A stretch of DNA of 64,000 nt from Marinobacter shengliensis (lineage in GTDB: Bacteria; Pseudomonadota; Gammaproteobacteria; Pseudomonadales; Oleiphilaceae): NCBI RefSeq assembly GCF_003007715.1, contig NZ_PXNO01000027.1, forward strand, positions 744,001 through 808,000. Direction: 5' to 3'. Numbering within the stretch: the stretch's first letter is position 1; each line of letters opens with the position of its first letter. The translations under genes were made by a program, and so were the position numbers. Below are positions 45,175 to 54,298 of the stretch, piece by piece. The notes beneath the pieces were generated by a model. The model was given only the letters and a program-made list of their open reading frames with translations, did not search any database and had not been told where the DNA came from.

Positions 45175-45357
45175 TCACTGATCCTGCTCAGCTCTTTCTT
45201 CGGGCTCCTGGTACTGCGACTCCTGGACTGGCATTACCGGGCGTATCTGGTTGATATCGCCGGTGGGCACCCTGGGGTCATCTTTTATCAATACCATGAG
45301 GGCGCCACCCAGGATCAGGACCAGAAGTGCTATTTTGATCAGTACATTGCGAGACAT
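45175..45357 (-). CDS. Small single-pass membrane protein
   Basis: A 60-residue protein with one transmembrane helix (VLIKIALLVLILGGALMVLI) and a polar, Pro/Glu/Gln-rich outside part. The ATG at 45357 has AGGAGA six bases upstream, which is strong evidence for translation and excludes the longer upstream frame. A GCGGG/CCCGC hairpin at about 45131-45149 lies downstream but has no T-run. No family was recognised. Confidence 0.6.
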   Translation of the reverse strand: MSRNVLIKIALLVLILGGALMVLIKDDPRVPTGDINQIRPVMPVQESQYQEPEERAEQDQ

Positions 45358-45494
45358 AGATTCTCCTGTTTGCATTCGCCTCCTATTACCCTGAGGGCTC
45401 TGGTGCTAATTACAACCATTGTCCAAAGGTCGGTTCGACACAGGCGCAGGGTTTGGTGATACTGCCCGGACGTGTTTTGAGGGAGGAGCAGGCT

Positions 45495-46286
45495 ATGACA
45501 CAAGCAACCGGTAATCTGGTGCGACAGCGCACGGAGAATGGCATCACCACCGTAACGCTGAGTCATCCGGAGCGGCGAAACAGTCTGTCGATGGCCATGC
45601 TGGAGGCATTGTCAGATGTTTTTACAGCCATAGAACAGGATTCCGAAACCCGTGTGGTGGTGCTGGCTGCCGAGGGGCACGTATTCTGCGCGGGGCATGA
45701 TCTGCGGGAGATGCGTTCGCAGTTCGACAGCCATGAATTCCAGCTGGCACTGTTTCAGCAATGTAGCAAGGTAATGCAGCAGATCGTAAACCTGCCGCAG
45801 CCAGTGATCGCCAGGGTGGCGGGGGTAGCCACGGCAGCCGGTTGCCAGTTGGTTGCCAGCTGTGACCTGGCCGTGGCGGAGCAGGGGGCCCGGTTTGCCA
45901 CCCCTGGCGTGAATATTGGCTTATTCTGTTCCACGCCAATGGTGGCGTTGTCTCGAAATGTCTCCCGCAAGCACGCCATGGAAATGCTGCTGACCGGGGA
46001 ACTGATTGATGCGCCCAGGGCGGAGTCCATAGGGTTGGTTAACCGGGTGGTCGCGGCAGACGTTCTGGATGAGACGGTGTATCGAATGGCGGCAACGATT
46101 GCCAGCAAGTCCGGGCATACCCTGAAAATCGGCAAATCTGCGTTCTATCGCCAGCTGGAAATGCCGTTATCAGACGCCTACGAATACACCGCAAAGGTGA
46201 TGGCGGCTAATGCCTGCACGGATGATGCTCAGGAGGGGATCTCGGCTTTTCTTGAGAAGCGTGACCCCAATTGGAAGCACCAGTAA
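45495..46286 (+). CDS. Crotonase-fold protein, ECHDC3-like, without catalytic glutamates
   Basis: A 263-residue enoyl-CoA hydratase/isomerase family protein. The oxyanion-hole regions are recognisable (HVFCAGHDLREM and GVATAAGCQLVASCDLAV). However, the positions of the two catalytic glutamates of enoyl-CoA hydratase are Gln (AAGCQLV) and Gly (TPGVNIG), so classical hydratase activity is unlikely. The pattern agrees with ECHDC3-like proteins of unknown reaction. AGGAGCAGG precedes the ATG at 45495. It is alone on its strand and converges with the DUF192 gene. Confidence 0.88.
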   Translation: MTQATGNLVRQRTENGITTVTLSHPERRNSLSMAMLEALSDVFTAIEQDSETRVVVLAAEGHVFCAGHDLREMRSQFDSHEFQLALFQQCSKVMQQIVNLPQPVIARVAGVATAAGCQLVASCDLAVAEQGARFATPGVNIGLFCSTPMVALSRNVSRKHAMEMLLTGELIDAPRAESIGLVNRVVAADVLDETVYRMAATIASKSGHTLKIGKSAFYRQLEMPLSDAYEYTAKVMAANACTDDAQEGISAFLEKRDPNWKHQ

Positions 46287-46297
46287 GACTGTTGTTT

Positions 46298-46792
46298 TTA
46301 TGGCTGGCAGGCCTGTTCTGCCGGCCATACAAGCTGATCGCCCGTAGTGATGCCCCGCGCCTCGAAGAAGCCCGCATTCATTTCCACAGCGTTCCAGAAC
46401 CGCTCCCCTGAGGGATAGGTTGGGCAGTTCCGGCCTTCGGATGAGGGGCAGGGAGTCATTGTATGGATACTGACGATAACGCCTTGCTTATCCAGATAGG
46501 CGATGTCCAGGGGGATCAGAGTCTGGTACATCCAGAATCCGTGATTGGGTGAGCGTTCGGTCTGGTAGGTAAACAGCATGCCGGCGTCTTCTGCCAGTGT
46601 GGTTCGTTCCATCAATCCCCGTTGCCGCTGCTTGTTTTTACTGGCCACCTCAAGCACTACGGCATGCTTGTGATCGGTGGTCGCAAAGCAGGCTTCCACA
46701 GTGGGCAGCGGTTCCAGCGCATCGGCCAGTGTGGCCGGGGCAAAACCCGCCGTTATCAGCGTGGCGACAACGGCAGCGCTGAACGGCCTCAT
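46298..46792 (-). CDS. DUF192 family secreted protein
   Basis: A 164-residue exported protein with a signal peptide (about 1-24, [19 protein letters not shown]) and the DUF192 core: [39 protein letters not shown] and [15 protein letters not shown]. The fold is known but the function is not. The ATG at 46792 overlaps the ABC permease stop (ATGA), which fixes the start and links it to the exporter operon. Confidence 0.88.
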   Translation of the reverse strand: MRPFSAAVVATLITAGFAPATLADALEPLPTVEACFATTDHKHAVVLEVASKNKQRQRGLMERTTLAEDAGMLFTYQTERSPNHGFWMYQTLIPLDIAYLDKQGVIVSIHTMTPCPSSEGRNCPTYPSGERFWNAVEMNAGFFEARGITTGDQLVWPAEQACQP

Positions 46793-47550
46793 GTACGCAA
46801 CCTGTAACCGGTTTTGAAGATCCACCACACGGCGACCATACACAAAGCCAGGAAGACCAGGGTCATACCCACGCTAATGGCCACATGAACATCCGCCACG
46901 CCATAGAAGGCCCAGCGGAAACCGCTGATCAGGTACACCACCGGGTTGAACAGACTGATGGTTTGCCAGATGTCGGGCAGCATGTCGATGGAGTAGAAGG
47001 TGCCACCCAGGAACACCAGAGGCGTGACGATCATCATGGGTACAATCTGCAGCTTCTCAAAACCGTCTGCCCAGATGCCAATGATAAAACCGAACAGGCT
47101 GAAGGTGATGGACGTCAGTACCAGGAACGAGAGCATCCAGAATGGGTGCAGAACCGAGTAATCCACGAACAGCCGGGCGGTGGCCAGGATGATCAGGCCG
47201 AGGATGACAGCCTTGGTGGCGGCGGCGCCCACGTAGCCAAGCACAATCTCGAAATAGGAGACCGGCGCAGACAGCACCTCGTAGATGGTGCCGGAGAACT
47301 TGGGCATGTAGATACCGAAGGAAGCGTTTGAAATGCTTTGCATCAGCAGCGACAGCATCACCAGCCCGGGGATGATGTAGGCGCCGTAGTCGATACCGCC
47401 GATCTCGCCCATGCGAGAGCCGATGGCCGAGCCGAACACCACAAAATACAGGCAGGTGGAGATCACTGGCGACAGCACACTCTGCATGACGGTGCGTTTC
47501 ATGCGCGCCATCTCGAACTTGTAGATTGCTTTTACACCGTACAGATTCAT
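46789..47550 (-). CDS. ABC-2 type exporter permease (YadH-like)
   Basis: A 253-residue permease with six hydrophobic helices and the ABC-2 signature near the end ([15 protein letters not shown] followed by [18 protein letters not shown]). It pairs with the ATPase encoded just upstream and resembles E. coli YadH. The exported substrate is unknown. The ATG at 47550 has GGAGA upstream and is preferred to an ATG four codons earlier. The stop overlaps the DUF192 start by 4 bp. Confidence 0.92.
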   Translation of the reverse strand: MNLYGVKAIYKFEMARMKRTVMQSVLSPVISTCLYFVVFGSAIGSRMGEIGGIDYGAYIIPGLVMLSLLMQSISNASFGIYMPKFSGTIYEVLSAPVSYFEIVLGYVGAAATKAVILGLIILATARLFVDYSVLHPFWMLSFLVLTSITFSLFGFIIGIWADGFEKLQIVPMMIVTPLVFLGGTFYSIDMLPDIWQTISLFNPVVYLISGFRWAFYGVADVHVAISVGMTLVFLALCMVAVWWIFKTGYRLRT

Positions 47551-47574
47551 TACGCTCTCCATTCGTACCGGCGG

Positions 47575-48495
47575 CTATTCGTGCACCAGGCCAACAAATA
47601 TTTCTTCCAGCGAGCTTTCCCGGGTTTGCAGATCCCGGTATTCAATACCCAGATCCCCAAGGGTACGGAGCAGGCGGGCAACGCCGGCCTGCTGTTGCTG
47701 GGCGTCGAAGGTATAGATCAACTGGTAGCCGTCGTCTGACAGTTCCACCGGTTCCAGGGTAAGCTCGCCGGGAATCTTTTCGAGCTTGTTCTGGAGGTGC
47801 AGGCGCAGCTCTTTCTTTCCGAGCTTGGACATCAGGCGATCTTTGTCTTCCACCAGGATGATTTCACCCTGGCGTATCACCCCGATGCGGTCCGCCATTT
47901 CTTCGGCTTCTTCGATGTAATGGGTGGTGAGAATGATGGTGGTGCCGGTCTCACGAAGTTTGCGCACCATTTCCCACATGTCACGGCGCAGTTCCACATC
48001 CACTCCGGCTGTGGGCTCGTCCAGGAACAAAATACGAGGCTCGTGAGACAGCGCCTTGGCAATCATCACCCGTCGTTTCATGCCGCCGGAGAGAGACATG
48101 ATGCGGTTGTTGCGTTTGTCCCAGAGTGAAAGGTCTTTCAATACCTTTTCGATGTGGGCCGGCTTGGGTGGTTTGCCAAACAGCCCACGGCTGAACGACA
48201 CCGCATGCCAGACCGTCTCGAAGGAATCGGTATTCAGCTCCTGGGGAACCAGGCCGATGGCCTCCCGGGCTTTGCGGTAGTCTTTCACGATATCGTGGCC
48301 GGCGGCTTTTACTTCGCCGTCGCCTTTATTGACGATGCCGCAGATGATGGAGATCAGGGTGGTTTTGCCGGCACCATTGGGGCCAAGCAAGGCAAAAATC
48401 TCACCGGGGTAGATTTCCAGATTGACGTCTTTCAGGGCTTGAAAACCGTCGCCGTAGATCTTGTTCAGGTGCTTTACGGAAATGTCCGGTTGCAC
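47575..48495 (-). CDS. ABC exporter ATP-binding protein (YadG-like)
   Basis: A 306-residue ATPase with Walker [10 protein letters not shown], signature [15 protein letters not shown], Walker [13 protein letters not shown] and H-loop [12 protein letters not shown]. The C-terminal 80 residues are the extra domain found in YadG-type exporters (E. coli YadG has 308 residues). The GTG at 48495 is chosen because AGGA lies eight bases upstream and the length then fits; the frame continues to an ATG at 48549 without a ribosome site. It forms an operon with the permease and the DUF192 protein. Confidence 0.92.
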   Translation of the reverse strand: MQPDISVKHLNKIYGDGFQALKDVNLEIYPGEIFALLGPNGAGKTTLISIICGIVNKGDGEVKAAGHDIVKDYRKAREAIGLVPQELNTDSFETVWHAVSFSRGLFGKPPKPAHIEKVLKDLSLWDKRNNRIMSLSGGMKRRVMIAKALSHEPRILFLDEPTAGVDVELRRDMWEMVRKLRETGTTIILTTHYIEEAEEMADRIGVIRQGEIILVEDKDRLMSKLGKKELRLHLQNKLEKIPGELTLEPVELSDDGYQLIYTFDAQQQQAGVARLLRTLGDLGIEYRDLQTRESSLEEIFVGLVHE

Positions 48496-48628
48496 GGGCG
48501 TGTCCTGTTTTTTGAGTGACTCAGACCAGAAAGCCCGACATTTTCTCATGCTGGCAGCAGTTTAGAAACCTTTGCTATGTCGGGATTTATCCCCATAATG
48601 CCCACTTTGGAACAGCTGGGGGCGGAGA

Positions 48629-49078
48629 ATGGTACGAGCCATCGTGATCGTAGGTTTAGTAGTGGGAGCAATTGTTCTTACGCTGTTCGGTTCGCGCCTG
48701 CTCGATACCACGGGTGATACCGCTGACCATCCCGAGTGCGATCTTCTGGCAGGTGCCTGTAGCTGGACCACCCAGGATGGCGAATGGCGAGTGCGGTTGC
48801 AGGAGGTAGAAGAGGGCGCCCAGGGCATGGAATACGTTCTTCAGGTTTCCGTTCCGAAGGCGCCTGACCGTTTTCTGGCTGTCCTTAAAGGCCAATCGAT
48901 GTACATGGGGGAGTATCCGGTGCCGCTGGTTCGGGAAGCTCCGCTCGAGTACCAGGCGAGGTTTACCGCACCGTTCTGCACGACCGGCGCCGATATGATC
49001 TGGCGAATCGATCTTCAGGATGGTCAGGAAAGATTGGAAAATGTGCCCTGGACACTGGTGTTCAAAGCGCAAAAATAG
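48629..49078 (+). CDS. Membrane-anchored or exported hypothetical protein
   Basis: A 149-residue protein with an N-terminal hydrophobic segment (RAIVIVGLVVGAIVLTLFG), then a beta-rich domain containing cysteines in HPECDLLAGACSW and PFCTTG that could form disulfides in the periplasm. GGGGGCGGAGA precedes the ATG. It is followed 40 bp on by another small gene. Function unknown; a periplasmic interaction domain is the most that can be said. Confidence 0.7.
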   Translation: MVRAIVIVGLVVGAIVLTLFGSRLLDTTGDTADHPECDLLAGACSWTTQDGEWRVRLQEVEEGAQGMEYVLQVSVPKAPDRFLAVLKGQSMYMGEYPVPLVREAPLEYQARFTAPFCTTGADMIWRIDLQDGQERLENVPWTLVFKAQK

Positions 49079-49118
49079 TTAAATCCTGCAAAATTACAGT
49101 TGTTTCCAGGGAAAAGTG

Positions 49119-49415
49119 ATGGATTACGGGGAAAGTGTTCAGAAGGTTCTGTTGCGCAAGATTACGAAAGCCGAGCAGGACCTGTTGCAGCTCAAACTGG
49201 ACTACTGCCGGTTTGTTTTTGGCCTGTCTCATCGCGCCCGGGTAACCGCTAACGGTAAAACCTGGCTTGTGCGCTCAGTAGACGTGCAGTCGATGACCTA
49301 CACAGACGACGGCACCTTCACCAAGCCCAGTGTCAGCGGCACTCCCGAAGAAGATGATACCGGCCGGCAGGTCGTTACCCTCGGTACTGAATGGGAATTG
49401 GCAACGGTCAAATAA
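49119..49415 (+). CDS. Small hypothetical protein
   Basis: A 98-residue soluble protein without signal or membrane segments. The N-terminal half is helical (VLLRKITKAEQDLLQLKLDYCRFVFGL) and the C-terminal half strand-rich. AGGGAAAAG precedes the ATG. The last 8 bp overlap the convergent gene on the other strand. It may be co-transcribed with the exported protein upstream. I recognise no family. Confidence 0.62.
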   Translation: MDYGESVQKVLLRKITKAEQDLLQLKLDYCRFVFGLSHRARVTANGKTWLVRSVDVQSMTYTDDGTFTKPSVSGTPEEDDTGRQVVTLGTEWELATVK

Positions 49416-50013
49416 AGGCGTTGCCGGTTACCACCTCGTAGAGGCTGAATGCCGGTGGTACGAACTGATGCTCTGCCCAGAATTCCGCGCCTTCCAACCC
49501 TGCACGATAACAGGCCAGTAGTTCGCTGCTCGAGGTAAGGGTGGCGATGGCCTGGATGGCCGCCGGCTGGCGGATCCCGGTTTTCCGATGCACGATTCTG
49601 GCAACCAGCCCTGCCAGGGCGTCGTTATGGCGATTGGCTCGTGGGCTAAGGGCGCAGGCGGCACCGTACAGCCAGGCAGCCGTGTAGGCGCGCACCACCT
49701 CTGGAGCATCTGTTAGCGCAAGTCCTTTGACCCGGCAGTCACGCTCCTGCAGTGCGGCCAGGATATGCAACTTGGTAAACAGTTCCGTTTTGTCGGAAGA
49801 CTCAACTGATGGGGATACCGACTTCGGCCGGGCAGGGTGTTCCGGGGCAGGCGATTGAGTAAACGGTGCACCCTCAATACCGCCACCATTTCCGATAACG
49901 CCACCCTGAACCAGGGATTCCTGCCGAATGAGTGAAAACATTCGCAATCCCAGCAAAGCCATCAAAATCACGAGCCCAACTTGGGTAATAACGACCAGTC
50001 CATTGACCATCAT
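49408..50013 (-). CDS. Hypothetical membrane-anchored protein
   Basis: A 201-residue protein with an N-terminal transmembrane helix (about 4-27), a disordered Pro/Ser-rich linker (about 45-75) and a helical Ala-rich domain with cysteines (RDCRVKG, GAACALSP, LACYRAG). Two adjacent ATG codons at 50013 and 50010 are possible starts. It lies downstream of the transporter operon but over 100 bp from any same-strand neighbour. Function unknown. Confidence 0.65.
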   Translation of the reverse strand: MMVNGLVVITQVGLVILMALLGLRMFSLIRQESLVQGGVIGNGGGIEGAPFTQSPAPEHPARPKSVSPSVESSDKTELFTKLHILAALQERDCRVKGLALTDAPEVVRAYTAAWLYGAACALSPRANRHNDALAGLVARIVHRKTGIRQPAAIQAIATLTSSSELLACYRAGLEGAEFWAEHQFVPPAFSLYEVVTGNAFI

Positions 50014-50156
50014 CGGTGTGCCTGCCTTTCAAACATTCGGTTAACTGCTGATGCTGCGAATTGTAACAGCGTGTAACCGAATGGCGAGCCAACTGGCCAG
50101 CAGAACGGGCAAAAGCTCGTGGCCAACTCTGAAATTGTGAACGGTATCCCAGCGCT

Positions 50157-51623
50157 TTAGCAGGTGGGCATGGTTTGCAGTGCTAGTTTGCGACGTATGT
50201 AACGGCCGAGGATATCGACGCCAATGTTCAGCAAGGCCGTGATCAGTATCAGGATCATGGCGCGGTCAAACTGAATGTTCTGGATGGCGGAATCCACATA
50301 GAAGCCCAGGGTGTAGATACCCAGAATGCCCAGAATAGCGGTTTCCCGCATGATGATTTCCCACCGGTAGAACAGAAACGCCAGGAACGATCGATAAACC
50401 CGGGGCACCAGTTCCCAGCTGTAGCGGGCGAAACCCTGTGGGGCGTCCGGGCGCAGGTGGATGGTGTTGGTCTGGCGGCCAATCAGGTGCCCGATGATGC
50501 CGCCGTTATGCAGCGCGAGGGCCACCACAGCTGGCAACATGGATGGGCCCCACAGCTGCAGCAGAATGTAAGCCAGGATGTATTCCGGGGTGGATCGGGC
50601 AATCACCAGAAACACGTGGCCGGAGGTGCGGCGCACCGGCCCGCCGAAGTGTTTCGAGATCAGCGGGAATGCCAGTAGCGACAATATCCCCGTGGCCACC
50701 AACGCTATCTGGGTGAGCACTACCGTGTTCCATATCCCAGGCAGGGCCTCGCTGACCATCACATCGCCAAGCCAGCTGGAGAAAGCCGCCAGGCCTTCAC
50801 CATTGCGTAACGGCGCCGGCACGATGTCTTCGGTAAAGAAACGCTCAACGTTACCCCAGACAATCGGAAAGCCCTCTCCCAGAAAAAACGGTGCAGCCAG
50901 GATATAGACAGGCAGTACCTTGGGCCTTACCCAGAGCGGCATGGTGGCAATTAGCACGTAAAACAGAATAAGCATCGCTCCGGCGTCGGAATACATTCCC
51001 TGGGAGAATGACGACTCCAGATAGAAGCCGAGTGTAGGCAGGCCAACAAAACCGAGGATAGCGGAGGACCGCAAACCGCATTCAAGGCGGTAGGCGGTGT
51101 AGGTGCGCAGTTGAACCCAGCAGTCCGGTATCCGGGCGTACAGGAAGGCGGCAATGGCGTGGGTACCTTTAGGCAGAAGTTGCGCCGGTTCCGGGTCAGA
51201 CTCATCCAGGATTTCTGAATACACCTTGGCAAAGATGCCGGCGTAGGGGATGGCAATCGCCAATACACCGGTCAGCGGGTGAAAGCCAAAGAACTGAAGG
51301 AAGATCAGCGCCCAGAACAGTTCATGGATTGCACGGATGAACGCACAGAAAATCCGTACCGGCATGAAACGATACAAAAGCGCCAGCAGGAAGCCGAAGA
51401 AACTGCCAAGAGTAACCCCCACAAAACCAAAGGCAACCGTGCGCAGCAGAGCAGTTAACAGGCCTTCGGTACTGAAAAAATTGGGTGTAACCACTCCCAG
51501 AAAGAATTGCCCCAGATCCCGCCAGGGGTTGGCGGTGGTGATGGTAATGTCGGCCACCAGCAGGCCTGCCACGGCGATGGCAAGAAACAGAAAACTGGCG
51601 CGAACGGTGGGGTAAGAGAACAT
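50157..51623 (-). CDS. Tandem-fused PhnE-type ABC permease (putative selenate importer)
   Basis: A 488-residue permease made of two PhnE-like modules in tandem, each with about six helices: residues about 1-245 (with GFVGVTLGSFFGFLLALLYRF and LRSSAILGFVGLPTLGF) and about 270-488 (with ETAILGILGIYTLGFYVDSA). The parallel AILGFVGLPTLGF and AILGILGIYTLGF motifs are the cytoplasmic ATPase-contact loops of each copy. Phosphonate importers usually use one PhnE homodimer or two genes. With the PhnC-like and PhnD-like genes it forms a three-gene importer, 19 bp after the ATPase. Substrate inferred from the adjacent selenium genes. Confidence 0.85.
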   Translation of the reverse strand: MFSYPTVRASFLFLAIAVAGLLVADITITTANPWRDLGQFFLGVVTPNFFSTEGLLTALLRTVAFGFVGVTLGSFFGFLLALLYRFMPVRIFCAFIRAIHELFWALIFLQFFGFHPLTGVLAIAIPYAGIFAKVYSEILDESDPEPAQLLPKGTHAIAAFLYARIPDCWVQLRTYTAYRLECGLRSSAILGFVGLPTLGFYLESSFSQGMYSDAGAMLILFYVLIATMPLWVRPKVLPVYILAAPFFLGEGFPIVWGNVERFFTEDIVPAPLRNGEGLAAFSSWLGDVMVSEALPGIWNTVVLTQIALVATGILSLLAFPLISKHFGGPVRRTSGHVFLVIARSTPEYILAYILLQLWGPSMLPAVVALALHNGGIIGHLIGRQTNTIHLRPDAPQGFARYSWELVPRVYRSFLAFLFYRWEIIMRETAILGILGIYTLGFYVDSAIQNIQFDRAMILILITALLNIGVDILGRYIRRKLALQTMPTC

Positions 51624-51642
51624 GGGGTGCCGGCGCTGCCTG

Positions 51643-52296
51643 TCAGTAAAGTGTCATGATATCAGACGCGTTCAGTTTGCTGGCCGGTTGGTCCAGTGCC
51701 ACCTGTCCATCCTGAATACCCACGATCCGGTTACAGTAGGCAAGGGCCATATCCACATCGTGGAGTGCAATCACGCTGGTATGGAAGCGCTCTGTCAACG
51801 CGTTCATAACCAGATGCGCCATAGGGCCGTCCAGGGCAGAGATGGGTTCGTCGGCGAGCAATATCGGAGCATGTCTGTACAGAGCCCGGGCAATGGCAAC
51901 CCGCTGCCGCTGGCCACCAGACAGCGAGGCCGTGGGTGACCATTGCTTTTCAGCAATGCCCAGTTGATTCAGCAGGTCGCTGATGACGGCGCGGTCCTTG
52001 CGGAATGGCCGGAGCAGGGTAAGGGTGTTGTACCACAGCGGGTGTTGGTCCAGCTGGCCCATAAACACGTTGTGAAACACCGGCAGGGCGTTGACCAGCC
52101 CAAGCCCCTGAGGGACCAGCGAGGCGTCGCGGGTCAAACGTTCATACAGCAGTTTGATCAGCGTGGACTTGCCGGCACCGCTCTTGCCCACCAGGGCCAC
52201 ATGCTCACCATCGTTTACCTTCAGAGACAGCGGGCCTATCACCCGCTTGTCTCCAAAACTTGCCTTTAGCTGATCAAATGAAAAGCCTGACATCAA
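51643..52296 (-). CDS. PhnC-type ABC ATP-binding protein (putative selenate importer)
   Basis: A 217-residue ATPase of the phosphonate-importer type. Walker A is GKSGAGKST, the signature LSGGQRQRVAIARAL, Walker B ILLADEPISALD, and the H-loop histidine is in VIALHDVDMAL. It overlaps the binding-protein gene by 4 bp (ATGA) and precedes the permease by 19 bp. It is slightly shorter than typical PhnC (about 250), with a compact C-terminus. It energises uptake of the ligand bound by the PhnD-like protein. Confidence 0.88.
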   Translation of the reverse strand: MMSGFSFDQLKASFGDKRVIGPLSLKVNDGEHVALVGKSGAGKSTLIKLLYERLTRDASLVPQGLGLVNALPVFHNVFMGQLDQHPLWYNTLTLLRPFRKDRAVISDLLNQLGIAEKQWSPTASLSGGQRQRVAIARALYRHAPILLADEPISALDGPMAHLVMNALTERFHTSVIALHDVDMALAYCNRIVGIQDGQVALDQPASKLNASDIMTLY

Positions 52297-53162
52297 TCGA
52301 TGATTCCAATGTCTTTGGCAACGCTGCGAATGGGCTCATAATCATCGTTGGAGGCGGGAATAAAGCCTTCACGGGGGAAGCTCTCCAGCAGCGCGGGGTC
52401 GTCCAGATCAAGCAGGGCCTGGCGAACCCTGTCCGTGAATCCTTCACCGAAACGGGCGTCAACGTCGCCACGGATGGTCCACTGGTAGTTGGGGAAGCCC
52501 GGGGTCTTCCAGATAATCCGGACGTCGTCTGTATTGATATTGCCGTCTTCCAGTTCCTTTTCCCAAACCTTGTAGTTGAGTGCGCCGACTTCATAGGTGC
52601 CGGACTCGACCAACCTCAATGTTCGGGTGTGGTTGCCGCTGTAACCGACGCGGCTGAACACTGATTCCGGCGCTTCGCCGAAACGCTGGCGGATGTGGTA
52701 CTCGGGAATCAGGCGGCCGGAAGTCGAACCCTTGGAGCCAAACGTGAACGTTTTGCCGCGAACGCCCTCGGGCAATTCGTCACCGCGCTCAAGACCGGTG
52801 CTCTTGTGGGCGATGAAGTAGTTGTAAAACGCCTGGTCTTCAACGCCCTGGGCGAGTGCTTCTGAGCCGGGAACCAATGCACGGGCCTGAACACCCGACA
52901 ACCCGCCAAACCAGGCCAGTTGTACCTGGTTATTGCGGAATGCAGAAATGGCGGCGGCGTAGGACTTAACCGGAATATAGCGTACATCTACCTCAAGTTG
53001 CTCCGACAGGTAATCTGCAATGCCGCGGAAGCGCTCGACGAGTTTGGTTTCGTCTTCATCGGGAATCGCGGTAAAGACAAACGTTTGTGCAGACACAGTG
53101 CTGGAGGCAAGCAGGATCAGGAAACCGGAAACAAGCCATTTCCGTATTTGCTTGGTGATCAT
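52293..53162 (-). CDS. PhnD-type substrate-binding protein (putative selenate importer)
   Basis: A 289-residue periplasmic binding protein with a signal peptide (about 1-25, ending STVSAQ). Motifs of the phosphonate/phosphite-binding family include AIPDEDETKLVERFRGIADYL, VQLAWFGGLSGVQAR and FTFGSKGSTSGRLIP. Members beside selD and the senB glycosyltransferase are classed as putative selenate-binding proteins. The ATG at 53162 follows AAGGA and fits the signal peptide. It is the first gene of the importer operon, divergent from senB. Confidence 0.85.
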   Translation of the reverse strand: MITKQIRKWLVSGFLILLASSTVSAQTFVFTAIPDEDETKLVERFRGIADYLSEQLEVDVRYIPVKSYAAAISAFRNNQVQLAWFGGLSGVQARALVPGSEALAQGVEDQAFYNYFIAHKSTGLERGDELPEGVRGKTFTFGSKGSTSGRLIPEYHIRQRFGEAPESVFSRVGYSGNHTRTLRLVESGTYEVGALNYKVWEKELEDGNINTDDVRIIWKTPGFPNYQWTIRGDVDARFGEGFTDRVRQALLDLDDPALLESFPREGFIPASNDDYEPIRSVAKDIGIID

Positions 53163-53243
53163 AATCTTTCCTTCTAAAAGAGGGTGATGATGTTGCTGTG
53201 GATTGCGACCTGCAGAGGATAACGTGATTACGGTCAAGTCTGA

Positions 53244-53256
53244 ACCGATATACGGT
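53244..53256. promoter_or_regulatory. Small dyad between the importer operon and senB
   Basis: ACCG-ATATA-CGGT is a 4+5+4 dyad roughly midway in the 155-bp divergent region. It overlaps a -10-like sequence for the plus strand (TATACG). It could be an operator for joint control of importer and senB, but the arms are short and chance is a fair explanation. Confidence 0.25.
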
Positions 53257-53317
53257 AGAACTCTTTACCTGGAGCATTCAGAGCGACAGAATTGTGCAAA
53301 ATCTTCCTGGCAGGCCT

Positions 53318-54298
53318 ATGAATATTAGCATTCTTACCCCGGCGGGGCCGGACTCAAAAGCGGGGAACCGCGCAACCGCCGTGCGATGGCAGCAGTTGCT
53401 GGAGCAGGCTGGCCATCAGGTAACGGTGGTTACAGGTTATGATGGAGAGCCAACAGACCTGCTGATAGCCCTTCATGCCTGGCGAAGTGCCGACGCGATC
53501 CAACGGTTCCACACCGAATGGCCTGAAAAGCCACTGATCGTCGCCCTGACCGGCACCGACATCTATCATCACCAGTACCAATACCCGGAACCAACCCATG
53601 CCTCTATGGCAGCGGCATCGGTATTGATCGGCCTGCATGATCTTGTTGCCCAGGACATTCCTGAAACCTTCCGACACAAGCTGCTTACCTTGCGGCAGTC
53701 CGCAGCCAAGCCTGCGGTTCGCGGTGGATCCCGGCCAGAGCCAGGTCAGTTCAATATCTGCGTGATCGGGCACCTGAGGGATGAGAAGGATTCCCTGCGT
53801 GCCGCTTGGGCCAGCCGGCTATTACCGGAGGAGTCGGCCATCATTGTGTCCTGTGCCGGAAAGCCTCACAACGATGAGTGGCGGGAACGGGCATTGAGCG
53901 AAAGCAAGGATAACCCCCGTTTCCACTGGTTGGGACAACTGGACAAAGCGCAGCTGGAAAATCTGATGGCCGTGAGCAGCCTGATGGTGATCAGTTCTGT
54001 GATGGAGGGTGGCGCCAACGTGGTGTCTGAGGCCTGCAGGGCAGGGTTGCCGATTCTGGCCTCTGACATCCCCGGCAACCGAGGCCTGCTGGGTGACCGC
54101 TACCCCGGCTATTATCCGGCCAAGGATGAGGCCGCGCTGGCCCGGTTGATGCGTAAGGCTGAAACCGGACCGGAATTTCTGGCACAACTGACGGCCTGCG
54201 TTAACGAGCTGGCAGGAACCTTCACTCCGGAGCGCGAGCGCCAGAGCCTGGAACAGGCCGTGGCGCTGGCGCTCGCTGCGGTTAATCCCGCAGGGTGA
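53318..54298 (+). CDS. senB: Selenosugar synthase SenB (TIGR04348 glycosyltransferase)
   Basis: In the selenoneine pathway SenB joins selenophosphate and UDP-GlcNAc to give a selenosugar. The 326-residue GT-B protein has the family pattern: opening NISILTPAGPDSKAGNR, LIALHAWRSADAI, VALTGTDIY, IGHLRDEKD, and the C-terminal nucleotide-binding EX7E motif E230-E238 in MEGGANVVSEACRAGLPILASDIPGN. The ATG at 53318 gives the family start; an in-frame GTG lies eight codons earlier. It is back to back with the putative selenate importer and converges with the SelD fusion, overlapping its end by 17 bp. senA is not present in the window. Confidence 0.88.
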   Translation: MNISILTPAGPDSKAGNRATAVRWQQLLEQAGHQVTVVTGYDGEPTDLLIALHAWRSADAIQRFHTEWPEKPLIVALTGTDIYHHQYQYPEPTHASMAAASVLIGLHDLVAQDIPETFRHKLLTLRQSAAKPAVRGGSRPEPGQFNICVIGHLRDEKDSLRAAWASRLLPEESAIIVSCAGKPHNDEWRERALSESKDNPRFHWLGQLDKAQLENLMAVSSLMVISSVMEGGANVVSEACRAGLPILASDIPGNRGLLGDRYPGYYPAKDEAALARLMRKAETGPEFLAQLTACVNELAGTFTPERERQSLEQAVALALAAVNPAG

